From Osedax fenrisi (lineage: Eukaryota; Annelida; Polychaeta; Sabellida; Siboglinidae): a stretch of DNA of 64,000 nt. The stretch spans positions 32,989,707-33,053,706 of the forward strand of contig OZ025245.1 of NCBI GenBank assembly GCA_964019155.1. Reading direction: 5' to 3'. Made by a program: the position numbers and the translations under genes. Position 1 is the stretch's first letter; each line of letters starts with the position of its first letter. A model generated the notes under the pieces. That model was given only the letters and a program-made list of their open reading frames with translations, was not told the origin of the DNA and did not search any database. Of this stretch, positions 23,270 to 34,926 are shown one piece after another.

Positions 23270-25484
23270 TTCATTTATTCTGTTTTTTTACCTTTTACCT
23301 ATCCCATAGCATTTGGATGCCGTAGGGGCGCAGTTGACTTCAATATAATACGTTTCCATCGGTCTCTATCCCGGGTCGCTCGCATCGCTTCTTCTATTCC
23401 AAGACTAGTCCATTCAACGATATTATCTTGCCATTGTGTCCTTGGCCGTCCTATTCTTCTTTTACCTTCAATGGATCCTTGCAAAATAGTATTAGACATA
23501 GAGTTTGATCGTGATACATGACCAAACCACCTCAACTTCTTTGCAATGACCATAGCCAGCAATTCTGAGTGTTTGCCAATTTCTTTAACAACTCGACTCC
23601 GTAACTCAATATTGGTTATCTTGTCTCGGTATGATATGTTCATTAGCCTTCTTAAACATCTCATTTCCAAAGCTCTAATACGTCCTTGTAACTCCTTTGT
23701 TAGCGTCCACGTTTCGCACGCATAGAGGAATATTGAGTTTACTAGCGATTGCATAAGTCGAATTTTTAGTTTCAGTTGAAGTGATTTGTCGTACCATATA
23801 ACATTTAGTTTTGATAATGCAGTTATTGTCTGACCTGTTCTAGCTATTATTTCAGATTTGGAACCTTTATCGTCTATAATTGCACCAAAGTATTTAAATT
23901 TTTCAACTATTTTGAGTGTATCGTTGTTTATCTTTATTTTGGATGTAAAATTACCTTCAGAATTAGTCATAATTTGAGTTTTCGTAGCATTAATCTCCAT
24001 TCCATATTTACGCGATGTACTGTCAATCTTTTTTATTAGATTGGATAGCTCGGATTCACTACCTGCTAGTCCGTCTATGTCATCCGCAAATCTTAGATTT
24101 GTAATTATTTTACCTCCGATATTTACTGTACCTATATGATTTTCTAATGCGTCATTCATTATTTGTTCCAGCATGATGTTGAAGAGTGTGGGTGACAGTA
24201 AACAACCTTGTCTCACTCCAGTTGTTGTATGGAACCATTCACCAATTTGTCCGTCCGAGTAAACAGCACTTTCAGCTTTACTATATAGACTTTGTATAGC
24301 TTCTATTAATTTTAAGTTGATGTTAAATCTTTTCATAGATGACCACAATGCTTCATGCCAGACTCTATCAAATGCTTTTTTGAAGTCTATAAATTCATGA
24401 AATAGCGGTTTGTTATGTTGGGCATATTTTTCCGATATGATTCTAAGGTTGAATATTTGTTCACTTGTACTTCGGCCTTTTCGAAAACCAGCTTGTTCTT
24501 CGGAGATAAATTCTTCAGTAATGTGCTGTAGCCTGTGTAGAATTATCTTTAGCATAATTTTACTCGCGTGTGTTATAAGGCTTATTGTCCTGTAGTTTTC
24601 ACATTTCTGTTTGCTTCCTTTCTTATGTAGACTTATTATCAGTGACTTTGTCCATTCAGATGGCCATATTCCGGTTTCCCATATTTTATTACAGATATCC
24701 GTAAGCAACTTTTTTAGTATGTCACCGCCTGATTTAAGAAGTTCAGCGGGTATGTTGTCAATACCAGGTGATTTACCGATCTTTAGTGCACGTATAGCAG
24801 CTTCCACTTCACTTTCCAGAATAGGGAAGCTATCTTGATCTGTAGGTTCGTTCACAGCGAGCACTGCATCATCTCCTTCAGCGTTATGTGAATACAGTTC
24901 TGAACAGTATTCTGTCCATCTTTTCCTAACATCCATTTTATCAGTGATACATTTGCCATGTTTATCCTCTATATTTACAGCGGCATTATCCTTTGGTTTA
25001 GTTAGGTCGTTGACAATTTGGTAGGCTCTCTTGGTGTTATTCCTGGTTAAACAGTCACCAATGTCTATACATTTCTGGTTTATCCAATTTTCCTTAGCTT
25101 TCTTCATCTCTTTTTATTTGAGTGTTAACCTGCTTGTAACTACTTCCTGATAGGAATTTTGTCTTTTTCAGTTCTCTTCTTAAGTCACACATATCCATCA
25201 GTTCTTCAGTGATCCATTTTTTCTTTTTCTCTCTATGTTTACCTAGAATTTCAGTGGCTGTATCTATCAGTGTTTTATTCATTTTTTGTAATATCTCTTC
25301 GTTGTTGAATATTTTTGTTAAATGTTGTGCTGATAACTTTTCATCAATTCTATGTTTAAACAGTTTTTCAATATCTGGGTTTTTAAGTTTCTCAAGATTA
25401 AATTTATTTCGAGTGAATTTTTCTTTCTTTGGATTTTTCAGGCGAAGACAAAATGTCATCATAACCATATCGTGATCATATTCT
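23270..25484 (-). mobile_element. RTE-like LINE, 5'-truncated, minus strand, RT largely open
   Basis: The element begins inside the end of the endonuclease (EYDHDMVMMTF, about 25480) and keeps the whole reverse transcriptase and C-terminal part. The 3' side ends in a short AAGGTAAAA-type simple tail near 23290-23270. A single frame break separates 25468-25094 from the 602-codon frame 25107-23299, at a run of five A. The element is of the same general type as the copy at 45110-46283 and distinct from the copy at 6265-9490. Confidence 0.9.
23299..25107 (-). CDS. LINE reverse transcriptase (602-codon open frame)
   Basis: The longest ORF of the window. Motifs in order: AIRALKIGKSPGIDNIPAEL, SLIISLHKKGSKQKCENYRT, SEEQAGFRKGRSTSEQIFNL, HEFIDFKKAFDRVWHEALW, TTTGVRQGCLLSPTLFNIML, the catalytic LRFADDIDGLAG, FKYFGAIIDDKGSK, FLYACETWTLTKEL, KLRWFGHVSRS and RRIGRPRTQWQDNI. 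All catalytic aspartates are present. The enzyme would copy LINE RNA at a nicked target site. The listed ATG follows an A-run frameshift; the natural protein would continue upstream into the endonuclease, which is missing here. It is therefore not an autonomous element, even though the RT looks recently active. Confidence 0.9.
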   Translation of the reverse strand: MKKAKENWINQKCIDIGDCLTRNNTKRAYQIVNDLTKPKDNAAVNIEDKHGKCITDKMDVRKRWTEYCSELYSHNAEGDDAVLAVNEPTDQDSFPILESEVEAAIRALKIGKSPGIDNIPAELLKSGGDILKKLLTDICNKIWETGIWPSEWTKSLIISLHKKGSKQKCENYRTISLITHASKIMLKIILHRLQHITEEFISEEQAGFRKGRSTSEQIFNLRIISEKYAQHNKPLFHEFIDFKKAFDRVWHEALWSSMKRFNINLKLIEAIQSLYSKAESAVYSDGQIGEWFHTTTGVRQGCLLSPTLFNIMLEQIMNDALENHIGTVNIGGKIITNLRFADDIDGLAGSESELSNLIKKIDSTSRKYGMEINATKTQIMTNSEGNFTSKIKINNDTLKIVEKFKYFGAIIDDKGSKSEIIARTGQTITALSKLNVIWYDKSLQLKLKIRLMQSLVNSIFLYACETWTLTKELQGRIRALEMRCLRRLMNISYRDKITNIELRSRVVKEIGKHSELLAMVIAKKLRWFGHVSRSNSMSNTILQGSIEGKRRIGRPRTQWQDNIVEWTSLGIEEAMRATRDRDRWKRIILKSTAPLRHPNAMG

Positions 25485-25499
25485 GTTTAATATCTAATA

Positions 25500-26230
25500 A
25501 TTATATTTTAATATTTCGTTTGTAATATCAATTAATAATTCTATGCATATAGTGAACATATATAATATGAAAGTTTTAAAATATATCTAGCATAATTAGG
25601 CTGATAGGTATACGTGTAAGTAAATAGGTAGGTATTTTAGGATACCATTATAATATAATTATATTGAGAAAATCATGTCATAGTATTTCATTGTAAAATA
25701 TATTGATTTCGGTAATTTATACATTATGCCATGGGTTTCTATTTTATTATATTGTGGTTTACTATATCATTATTATATAGTATATTCGATAATTATGATA
25801 TTAATTAAACAAGTAAATGTTTATCATAGATAATAGAATGAATACAAATTATTTCGCCTGCACTTATATAAATTTATTCATCCGCTTTTTAATGAAACTG
25901 TTCATAGAATTAATTTAAAAACCAATGTTAATATATATATATATATATAACTTTTATTAGTCTACAAATATGATAGGCCTAAATTCTAATTGATTGTGTG
26001 AAACTATACAAACTACTTTAGTATTTATCAAATAGAAAAACTTTAAATGTGCAAATTATAGAGAATTAAAAATAGTAATTTATATTTAATTTTAATAAAG
26101 CAATAATAGATCACTTTTACATTATTTATTGATTTATAAAGTAGTATAACTTATAGCGTTTTCCTCTATGGGAGAATACTGATTACAAATTAATTAAAGT
26201 ACATTTATTATAATTTAATATTGAATAACG
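25500..26230. other. AT-rich gene-free stretch
   Basis: No exon or element end seen. A short TA run at 25932-25949 is the only repeat of note. Confidence 0.5.
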
Positions 26231-26275
26231 TAGTTTTATATGTTTAATTGTGTAGTAAGTATATCAAGGTTAGAA

Positions 26276-26620
26276 GTGAATATAAGGGGTGGACACATAT
26301 GTATAAGGGGTGGACACAGGTGTATAAGGGTTGGACACATATGTATAAGGGGTGGACACAGATGTATAAGGGGTGGACACAGATGTATAAGGGGTGGACA
26401 CAGATGTATAAGGGGTGGACACAGATGTATAAGGGGTGGACACATATGTATAAGGGGTGGACACAGATGTATAAGGGGTGGACACAAATGTATAAGGGTT
26501 GGACACATATGTATAAGGGGTGGACACATATGTATAAGGGGTGGACACAGATGTATAAGGGTTGGACACATATGTATAAGGGGTGGACACATATGTATAA
26601 GGGGTGGACACAGATGTATA
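26276..26620. repeat. 21-bp minisatellite, about 16 copies, open in several frames
   Basis: The unit GGGGTGGACACAGATGTATAA (variants CATATG, GGTTGG, CAGGTG) is repeated about 16 times. Because the unit is 21 bases, one plus-strand frame reads the heptad YKGWTQM over and over and others read CIRGGHR or, on the minus strand, TPYTYVS and HLCPPLI. The lack of a start context, splice sites or any conserved flank argues against a gene. Confidence 0.95.
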
Positions 26621-26623
26621 ATT

Positions 26624-26627
<4 letters not shown>

Positions 26628-26678
<51 letters not shown>

Positions 26679-26760
26679 CCAAAGATTTTGCGAAGCAAAT
26701 CTTTGTTAATACTAAATATTATATATAGGAACATATATATACATACATGCATATATGCGA

Positions 26761-26798
<38 letters not shown>

Positions 26799-26807
26799 TT
26801 ATATATA

Positions 26808-26859
<52 letters not shown>

Positions 26860-26860
26860 T
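26628..26860. repeat. TA microsatellites
   Basis: Long TA runs at 26628-26673, 26767-26794 and 26811-26855, separated by short AT-rich spacers. Confidence 0.95.
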
Positions 26861-26924
26861 ATTTACTAAATACATATTTAACTATAGGAATGTAATATAT
26901 ACACTGTATAATATACAATATATA

Positions 26925-27040
26925 TTAATCTAGGTCATCAAGGGATTACAATTATATAATGCACTGTTGCTGGTTTATATAGAGATATTATACAATCACA
27001 TACATCTTGTGTATTTAATATACACATTAATATTTACATA

Positions 27041-27099
<59 letters not shown>

Positions 27100-27300
27100 T
27101 AATACATATGTGTATAGTGTGCACTAATTAGTAAATAGTATATACTAAATAAATATGAATCTAGCTTTAGAAATATAATATATTAACTATATTGTAGTGT
27201 CACCATAAATAATCTAGGTCACCAAGGGATTAACATGATATATTGCACTGTTAGTTTATAATATAAACTTTATATAAACTTTATATATATATATTAATAT
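26925..27300. repeat. imperfect direct duplication around AATCTAGGTCA(T/C)CAAGGGAT
   Basis: The block starting AATCTAGGTCATCAAGGGAT at 26928 recurs at 27208, with a TA run at 27047-27098 between the copies. No coding content. Confidence 0.75.
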
Positions 27301-27864
27301 TAATTAAATATACAAAGGGTGACATACACATATTAACAATACGTTATTCGTGGTTAATTTTTTAATGTTATCAAATAGTAATATATATTGTATTACTTTT
27401 TATGTAATTTTCTTTCTATTGAATTGTAATAAAATAGTTTTATATTGAATTAATATCTATGATATTTTATTACTATTGACTTTTAATTGAATTATTTTCT
27501 ATAGAATTACAATTTAATGAACAATATTATATTTGTATTTCTATAGAATTTGATTTTAATAGTAATACCAAATCCCAATGGTTTAGGGTTTAATACCTTT
27601 TATTATATTTATATTTTAATATTATATACATTTTATAATTTTTCTTAAAATCTAGAATTTCCCTATACTGTCCCATTATGTAAATCTCCCCTACCGACCT
27701 CAGGGGGTGATATCGCCCCCCCTACCGCCCTCAGATGGTGATATCAAGGACATGCCTTGGTGATATCGTCCCGTTGGGAATACCTGCGATAGATAATGGT
27801 CCAGACAGGAATTCCTATACTTAATGTATCTGCCTCATGAAGCACCTTATTGGCTGAGCTTTAT

Positions 27865-27970
27865 CATATAAGCCACGCCCCATAATTGTATAAAAGCTAG
27901 ATCTCTATCTAGCTCTATGACAGTGATATGCAATGCTATTTATATACAATTATGGGGCGTGGCTTATATG
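27865..27970. repeat. hairpin with 28-bp perfect arms (CATATAAGCCACGCCCCATA)
   Basis: CATATAAGCCACGCCCCATA plus ATTGTATA at 27865-27892 is repeated in inverse at 27943-27970. A further AGCTAGA/TCTAGCT pair lies inside and outside. It resembles a small foldback MITE. Confidence 0.85.
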
Positions 27971-28061
27971 AGAAAGCTAGCTCTCTCTCTAGCTTTATGA
28001 TCAGTTGTCTATCAGTTGTCCACAATACAACGTTTATAACGTATAGACTCTTCGAAATGAT

Positions 28062-28152
28062 ACATTACAAGTTAAAGCTGTTGGGTATTAACAATATTAC
28101 ATGAATACAAGTGAATGCTGTGGGGAATTAACAATATTACACGAATACAGGT
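28062..28152. repeat. 45-bp direct duplication
   Basis: AAGCTGTTGGGTATTAACAA and ATGCTGTGGGGAATTAACAA begin two tandem copies, each ending ATTACA(T/C)GAATACA. Confidence 0.7.
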
Positions 28153-28185
28153 CTGTAACATAACACTCACCTCCTAATATTATAA

Positions 28186-28225
<40 letters not shown>

Positions 28226-28674
28226 AAATGTAGTACAATGTACGACGTACATTTTACGTATCACAGACTATTATTACATAATATTCATGATTTGATGTTA
28301 CAATTTCATGGTTCATAACTTATGAATCATAAGTTATGAATCATAACTCTATATATATAGACAAAGATACACTATTATTAACTATCTTAGTGTAATTATT
28401 TATGTGTATATTATAGTATACCAGAATATATAGTTTGTTTACATAAGGGAGGTGGCGGCGCTTTAACGCTCTACTGCACATGCATGTACTTAATTGATGT
28501 ATGTGTCACACATGTAGGTCAAAGTATTACTTTTATGTGTATACACTATACACTATACACTATACATATAGCTTATTGCACACAGTCTATATGGGGTGAA
28601 GTTCAGCCAGACTACTATGTATAGTACAGATAAATTAACAAATGTATATTCATAGTGAAATGGTATTATAATAT

Positions 28675-28714
<40 letters not shown>

Positions 28715-28744
28715 TTGTGTGTTTGTGAATAATATTATATTATG

Positions 28745-28815
28745 AATGCCCTACATGTATTTATTAATATATTTATATTAAATATAAATATATTAATAAA
28801 TACATGTAGGGCATT
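28745..28815. repeat. 71-bp perfect palindrome
   Basis: AATGCCCTACATGTATTTAT and the next 15 bases are followed, around a single centre base, by the exact inverse complement ending AAATACATGTAGGGCATT. The arms are 35 bases long. Confidence 0.9.
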
Positions 28816-28871
28816 TCAGTCTTCCCTTATATAAAGAAACAATATATTGACATATATGCGTAGACACAGGC

Positions 28872-29039
28872 TAGAGGCGCCAAAAAATCTATGATTAATA
28901 GTTTTTATAACCATTATATATATTAAATATATATTTAATTAAATATATATATATATATATATAATATATAATGTATTATATATATATGTTATTATATAAT
29001 AATTATATATATTTAATATATGTATATATATATATAATG

Positions 29040-29086
<47 letters not shown>

Positions 29087-29337
29087 GTATTATATATAGG
29101 TTATTTTATAAGCTTTTATAACCATTATATATATAGGTTATTTTATAACCATTATATATATTAAATATATATTTAATTAAATATATATATATATATATCA
29201 GTAATATGTGTACGCGTTGATTTAACAAATACGCATAGCTAAGCTATGACACGCCTATATCTAGAGGCGGGCGTCTCAACTCCGAAATCGCGCGCTCCGA
29301 TTTCGAATAATCTATTAGTCATAGATTTTTGGCGCCT
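28872..29337. mobile_element. MITE-like element with AGAGGCGCCAAAAA ends
   Basis: TAGAGGCGCCAAAAAATCTA and TGATTAATAG at the left are matched in inverse (CTATTAGTCATAGA, TTTTTGGCGCCTCT) at 29308-29337. The interior holds TA runs and a repeated TTATATATATTAAATATATA motif. A related single end, ATTAGTCATATATTTGGCGC, lies near 38387-38406. Target duplication not established. Confidence 0.65.
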
Positions 29338-29542
29338 CTGCCCTGCTATAACCACATATACTATATACACAATTAGTAGTATACATTACTACTTGGTTAT
29401 AGATATAATTCATTATATAATTTATTATATTCATTAATATCATACATTATATATAATATTGACCTATATTCATATTATATATATTTAATATAATATTATA
29501 TAATATTATATATAATATTTTAATATATATTTTAAAATATAT

Positions 29543-29597
<55 letters not shown>

Positions 29598-30397
29598 GCC
29601 TAGTAATTTATAAATGACTATATTATTCTAAATATATTTATATGCATTTATATACATATATGTTAATATTTCTATAGTCAATTATAATGTACTAGGTTAC
29701 TTAATAAATACACTATTATGAATATAGTCAATTTTTATTTAGTATGTTTATTAAAATGTGTTATTAATAACAAGTGACTTTTGTACTGGTCAAGGGCTAA
29801 CGCTCCTTTCGTAAGTAGTAGTTACTTTATTAGTAAAAATATTTCGTATATATATATATAGTAATAGTAAATAACAATTAAGTGAATACAAATGTCATTA
29901 GTATAAACGAAATCTATTAATTATTTATTACGATTATATTTATTTATATATAGAAAATAATTAGATTACAAATTAAAAAATAAATTTTAAAGCTCTACAT
30001 GGAATGTTCAAAGTTAAATATTAAAAATATATATAGTTACGTGTATAATAGAATAATGTTAGAAAAAAAAAATTATAATTAAACAATTTAATTATGAATC
30101 ATAAATGCATGATAAAAAACATTAGCCTTTAATATTTATAATGAATAGTTAGTTTATTTTTCACTTAATATGCCCACGAAAACGTATTATGTATTACAGT
30201 ATTCGATGGAATTTTCCGAGTTCACTATATATATAAAACACTAATTAAAATTAATTTTATTTATAATTGATTAATAAACATTATTCGTAATAGTACATAT
30301 ATTTGTCATTATTATATTAATATGTATATACACAATTATACTAAAGTGTACAACTACCCATTTTTATGTGTAATGCATTTTTCTTCTTATAAAATCA

Positions 30398-30438
<41 letters not shown>

Positions 30439-30753
30439 CACAATTATATATAATAATAATATCGATGATTCAAGGTGAAATGATATGAGACAATGAACGT
30501 ACTGCATAGATCCATCGATTTAAATCACGATGAATCATATGTAGTCAATTCACCCCCAACATACCGTATTATATATAGGAGGTACCCGTTAGAGATTTTT
30601 GTTAAAGTTATATTTATATAGTTGTAATAAATAATAATGAATAGTAATATAAGTAAGAATAAAGATTTTTTTTTTATTATTTATTAATACAAATGATAGA
30701 TTTGCGTTTTCTGGCTGTAAAATATAAATATATATATTCGCCGCCTTATAAAA

Positions 30754-30788
<35 letters not shown>

Positions 30789-30985
30789 CATACATACATA
30801 CATACATTAGTAATATACACCTAGATTATGTTAGTATACACACGTACACATACACATTAGATATAGACATATATACATACATATATTAAACGAATAATAG
30901 TATTTAATGTGCTAAATAATTGTTGTTTAGTTTACCTTTCTCGGCGTTTCTTGTTCCTGTTAAGTAGTATTAGTAGTAGATATAG

Positions 30986-31028
<43 letters not shown>

Positions 31029-31072
31029 ACTATATAATGTGTTCATTATATAATAACATTATACTAACATTA

Positions 31073-31119
<47 letters not shown>

Positions 31120-31120
31120 T
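29040..31120. repeat. long TA microsatellites in gene-free sequence
   Basis: TA runs of 15 or more units occur at about 29047-29084, 29550-29594, 30403-30433, 30755-30783, 30987-31022 and 31077-31116. I saw no exon in 29.4-31.1 kb. Confidence 0.85.
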
Positions 31121-31152
31121 GAATGGCATAAAGTGTAATCTAACCGTTTCTG

Positions 31153-31170
31153 GCCGACGATGAAGTCGGC
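31153..31170 (-). other. GC-rich stem-loop downstream of the helicase stop
   Basis: GCCGACTTCATCGTCGGC (minus strand) folds as a six-base-pair stem with a six-base loop, about 20 bases after the Pif1 stop codon. Helitrons carry a short hairpin near their 3' end. The canonical CTRR end is not seen after it (GGTTAG instead), so this is only suggestive. Confidence 0.35.
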
Positions 31171-31188
31171 GGTGCCGTTATCTTTTCC

Positions 31189-31995
31189 TCACTTTTTTGT
31201 GTTTGTGTACTTTGTTCCGGCATAATCTTGGCATAGACTCGTATTGCGCGGAGAACCGACTCTCGATAACGCGACGTAAAGCATGCCGTGATTGAAACAT
31301 TTATGCGTTAGATCTATACCTATGGTGCTAAATGTTTGACCTTGAGACTTATTAATGGTCATCGCGTAAACCGGTTTAATAGGAAATTGTACGCGTTTAA
31401 ATTCTACGCAATTAGTCGTAGAATCTACAATAGGCGCCATAGGCATTCTGGGTACGTGTACCGTAAAACCTTTATACGATCCGCACGCGATAACAACGGT
31501 AAGTAAGTTATCGCCTAGATGCGTTATTATGCCTCTGGTTCCGTTGACCGTTATGGGAGCTTCGGTCGAGCGCATCAACATAACCGGGGTATCTATTTTT
31601 AGCTTCAACGTGTGAGACGGAAGACCCGATATCTCGATAGAATTTAATACCTCGACGGGAAAAGTCATTTCATTTTCACCCGAGGATACGGTATCTATGG
31701 ATATATAGGTGGTAGATGAACCGCTACAACGCGCGATCATGTTATCGTTGAGCGCTTTAACTTGCCGATTCGTGCTACATAGAATGGTACGTTCGCTTAT
31801 CCAATCGGGATCTCGTAAGTGTTCGTCGTCGCTATATACGGCCGCGATTAATTGCGATTCGGATAATACATCGGTACCTATCGCGCTCGGTATAAGTATT
31901 TCATTATTATTATCGTACTCTAGTTTACCGTCTCCTAAATCATTTAGAAATCTCGCGAAATACGATTGTTCTTCGTTATCGCCTACCGCAACTAT
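31189..31995 (-). pseudogene. Pif1/Helitron-type helicase, C-terminal half
   Basis: The frame ending at 31189 extends upstream of its ATG at 31740 to about 31995. It begins with VGDNEEQSYFARFLNDLGDG, then EILIPSAIGTD, RTILCSTNRQVKALNDNMIA and LMRSTEAPITVNGTRG. It ends with the Pif1 helicase motifs V and VI: YAMTINKSQGQTFSTIGIDL and GMLYVALSRV. Pif1-like helicases of Helitrons unwind DNA during rolling-circle transposition. The matching N-terminal half lies next to it on the opposite strand (about 32030-32737). The region is much richer in G and C and in CG dinucleotides than its surroundings, which points to a recent arrival. Confidence 0.85.
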
Positions 31996-32019
31996 GATCG
32001 AGAAATGCTTAGCGCTAAT

Positions 32020-32739
32020 AACTCATCATTATAGGCATATCGGTGGCGATTTAAATTGCTTTCCTTTAGAAACATTAGCGAGCGACGTAATGGAAAATTA
32101 CGCGTTATCGTTTATGACTATATTAGCTAATCAACGGGTCGATACCGAATCCCCTACTACTATAGATGATCTAAATGTAGGACAAAAGGAAGTGTTCGAT
32201 AAGTTTCTGGAACTGATCGACGCCGGAAACGGAGGCGTTATATTTTTAGATGCTCCCGGTGGAACGGGCAAAACTTTCCTATTGAACTTCATTCTAGATT
32301 ACGTGCGACGTACTAGAGGCGAAATTCTAGCGACGGCATCTAGCGATATAGCCGCGACGCTATTAACGCAAGGTAAAACGGTACATTCCACGTTTAATGT
32401 GCCGTTGAATATTATCAATAAAGATAACCCGTCTTGCGCGCTATCTAGATCTTCGCCTAAGGCTATAGCTATCGGAATATCTAAAGCTATTATCATAGAT
32501 GAAGCGCCTATGCTTCACAAAAAAGTATATCATGCGATAGATTTTAGCTTAAAAGATGTTCTCGATAACGATACGCTATTCGGTGGTAAACCGATCTTAA
32601 TGAGTGGCGATTTCAGACAAATATTACCGATCATAATCGGAGGGCATAGAGCGGATACCGTTAACGCCACGATTAAGCGGTCATATATTTGGCCTAGCGT
32701 CGAGGTTATGAAATTAAAAACCAATATGAGAGTTCAGCG
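32020..32739 (+). pseudogene. Pif1/Helitron-type helicase, N-terminal half, inverted
   Basis: From about 32020 the plus strand reads FPLETLASDVMENYALSF, LNVGQKEVFDKFLELID, then Walker A (FLDAPGGTGKTFLLNFIL), ILATASSDIAATLLTQGKTV, Walker B (IIIDEAPMLHKK), LMSGDFRQILPI and KLKTNMRVQ. This is the first half of a Pif1 helicase and ends where the minus-strand half begins (DNEEQSYF). The reading frame continues to 32761 only with unrelated sequence. Plus-strand sequence before about 32010 in the same frame is an antisense read of the C-terminal half, not protein. The catalytic residues look intact; the gene is split by the inversion. Confidence 0.85.
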
Positions 32740-32740
32740 C

Positions 32741-33203
32741 CTACATATATATAAAAGATAAGAATTTTTAAATTTATAAATATAAAATAAAGTATACAAA
32801 ATATACTTTAATGTGAAAATAATTTACATAAATTCAGGGTAAATCATAATACTAGAAATTATATATTATTTTTAATTATTATATTTATTTTTATAATTTA
32901 ATATAAATAATATAACCTCATCACCCAAGAAAGGATACGCTGCAAGTAATGCCATAATGACCCTTGCTAGCCCAACTCTTGAAATTAATCTATACATTTT
33001 ATATAATATTATATATATGTAGTCTGTATTATAAAAATTATATAATAAATTACTTACAACGTTTTATATTTTAGTTCTATATCATCGACACAAGCTTTAA
33101 GTAAATCTTTCCTATTTTGCGTGTAAGGGACATAATACTTATTTTCTCTTTGGGTTGACAATATTAATAGTAAATAATTTTCAAATGTTGGCAACCTAAT
33201 ATA
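32741..33203 (-). pseudogene. duplicated two-exon fragment (copy of 50632-51093)
   Basis: These 463 bases are nearly identical to 50632-51093. On the minus strand they hold two exons that join in phase: 33195-33058 (LPTFENYLLLILSTQREN, VPYTQNRKDLLKACVDDIEL, KYKT) and 32989-32927 (LISRVGLARVIMALLAAYPF, LGDE). The intron starts GTAAGT. Product unknown; the exons resemble parts of the helical families in the 48-51 kb gene cluster. The copy starts at the very base where the Pif1 N-terminal half stops. Confidence 0.7.
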
Positions 33204-34028
33204 TACAATACTATGGGACTTCATTAACGCTTCTGTGTTTAAATGAATTTAAATTATAATCAAAAGATATCTTACACTGTTAGAAATAAATGGTATAACA
33301 TTGATTAAAAAATGGTATAACCCCGTGGCGCCCTGGTATACCATTTACGGTATAACTAATTAAAAAAGTTATACCATATTTTATAAAAAGTTATACCATA
33401 TTTTATATAAAGTTATACCATAATTGATACCATATATTATATAAAGTTATACCATATTTTATAAAAAGTTATACCATATTTTATATAAAGTTATTCCATA
33501 ATTTATTAAAATTTATACCATATATTATATAAAGTTATACCATAATTTATAAAAAGTATTACCATATTTGATATAAAGTTATACCATAATTTATTAACAT
33601 TTATACCATATATTATATAAAGTTATACCATAATTTATTAAAAGTTATACTATATTTTATTTAAAGTTATACCATAATTTATTAAAATGTATACCATATA
33701 TTATATAAAGTTATATCATAATTTATTAAAAGTTATACTATATTTTATTTAAATTTATACCAGTGTTTAATATAACTTACTATTCTATATTATTAAATAT
33801 GGAATCGACATTTATAATGATAATTTATTTTCTAAAAACCACATATATGTTAGTGTAACAATATTGTTAATTAACAGATACATTTAAAAATAAATAACGT
33901 GATACAAAATTACATAAACAATTAATGTTTGTAGGACATGTTATGAAACAAATAAAATTAACAATACCACTTAATAAAATATATTTTATTCTATACGAAA
34001 TAAATTATTTTGAACGAAAACCAAACAA

Positions 34029-34592
34029 TTATCGACACACATAAAAAGCATCCTCTTTTCTGATATATGGAGTCATTATTTCCTGCAATTAAAATTAAAA
34101 TATTTATATAAGTTATATATATCTATATATATATAGTATACTCGAGTATATAATAATATTGCATATTATATAATAGTATACATATGTATCGTTACGATAC
34201 TATCGTATAAGAAACTTTATACAGTTAATATATGATAATATATGATTCATATATGATAATACTATATAAAGTATAGGTTAGAATTGTAATTAGAAAAATC
34301 CAATAGCAGTTATATATATATAATAGAGTATACTATACTTTTGAATTAGCATACGAAAAATCATAAAATAACTATAATATTAAATCTATAGTTATCAAGT
34401 AATTATTAAGTAACCTTATTTTTATTTTCATTGTAAATTCATTTTTCAATAATTCGCAAACTCCCATCATAAAATATAAGATTCCCGCATCTATTTTTGG
34501 AAAAATTATATTATTTATTTAATTATAGACTTTATAATCTATATTTGATTAAGGATAGAAGGATATTGATAATATTTGTACAACAGTTAACA

Positions 34593-34631
<39 letters not shown>

Positions 34632-34926
34632 CTATTAGTAATATTATTAAATTTAATTACATTGTGAGCTAAAAATAAAATAAATAATTGACCATATATG
34701 GATATATATTATACTATATGGAGTAATAAAATATAATTGCATATTTATTTTATATAGATATTTAACTAATGTCATTAATTAGATAACTAAATTACCTGTT
34801 TGATCAGTTTGCGTATTAACGCTACCTAGCACATCAATATATTCGGTTATATATTTTTGTATATACGTTATATGCTTTTTCATCCCTCTCCGGCCGTTTT
34901 CTAATATTTTAAATGAATTTGAAATT
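34029..34926 (-). CDS. candidate three-exon gene inside the CACTA-like element
   Basis: Three minus-strand open pieces are bounded by splice signals: 34926-34796 (SFKILENGRRGMKKHITYIQ, YITEYIDVLGSVNTQTDQ), 34490-34415 (AGILYFMMGVCELLKNEF, TMKIKI) and 34082-34029. The first two join in phase (G|AT). The third in that phase stops after two codons; in another phase it reads EIMTPYIRKEDAFYVCR and stop. I do not recognise the protein. It could be a captured host fragment or a leftover of the transposon's own gene. Confidence 0.35.

Noticed and set aside
26240..26728. Four overlapping long frames as protein genes
   Set aside because: All arise from one 21-bp unit that lacks stops in many frames; no flanking coding sequence.
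31709..32010. N-terminal part of the 350-codon plus-strand frame
   Set aside because: This stretch is the complement of the minus-strand Pif1 C-terminal half; only sequence from about 32020 on is real protein.
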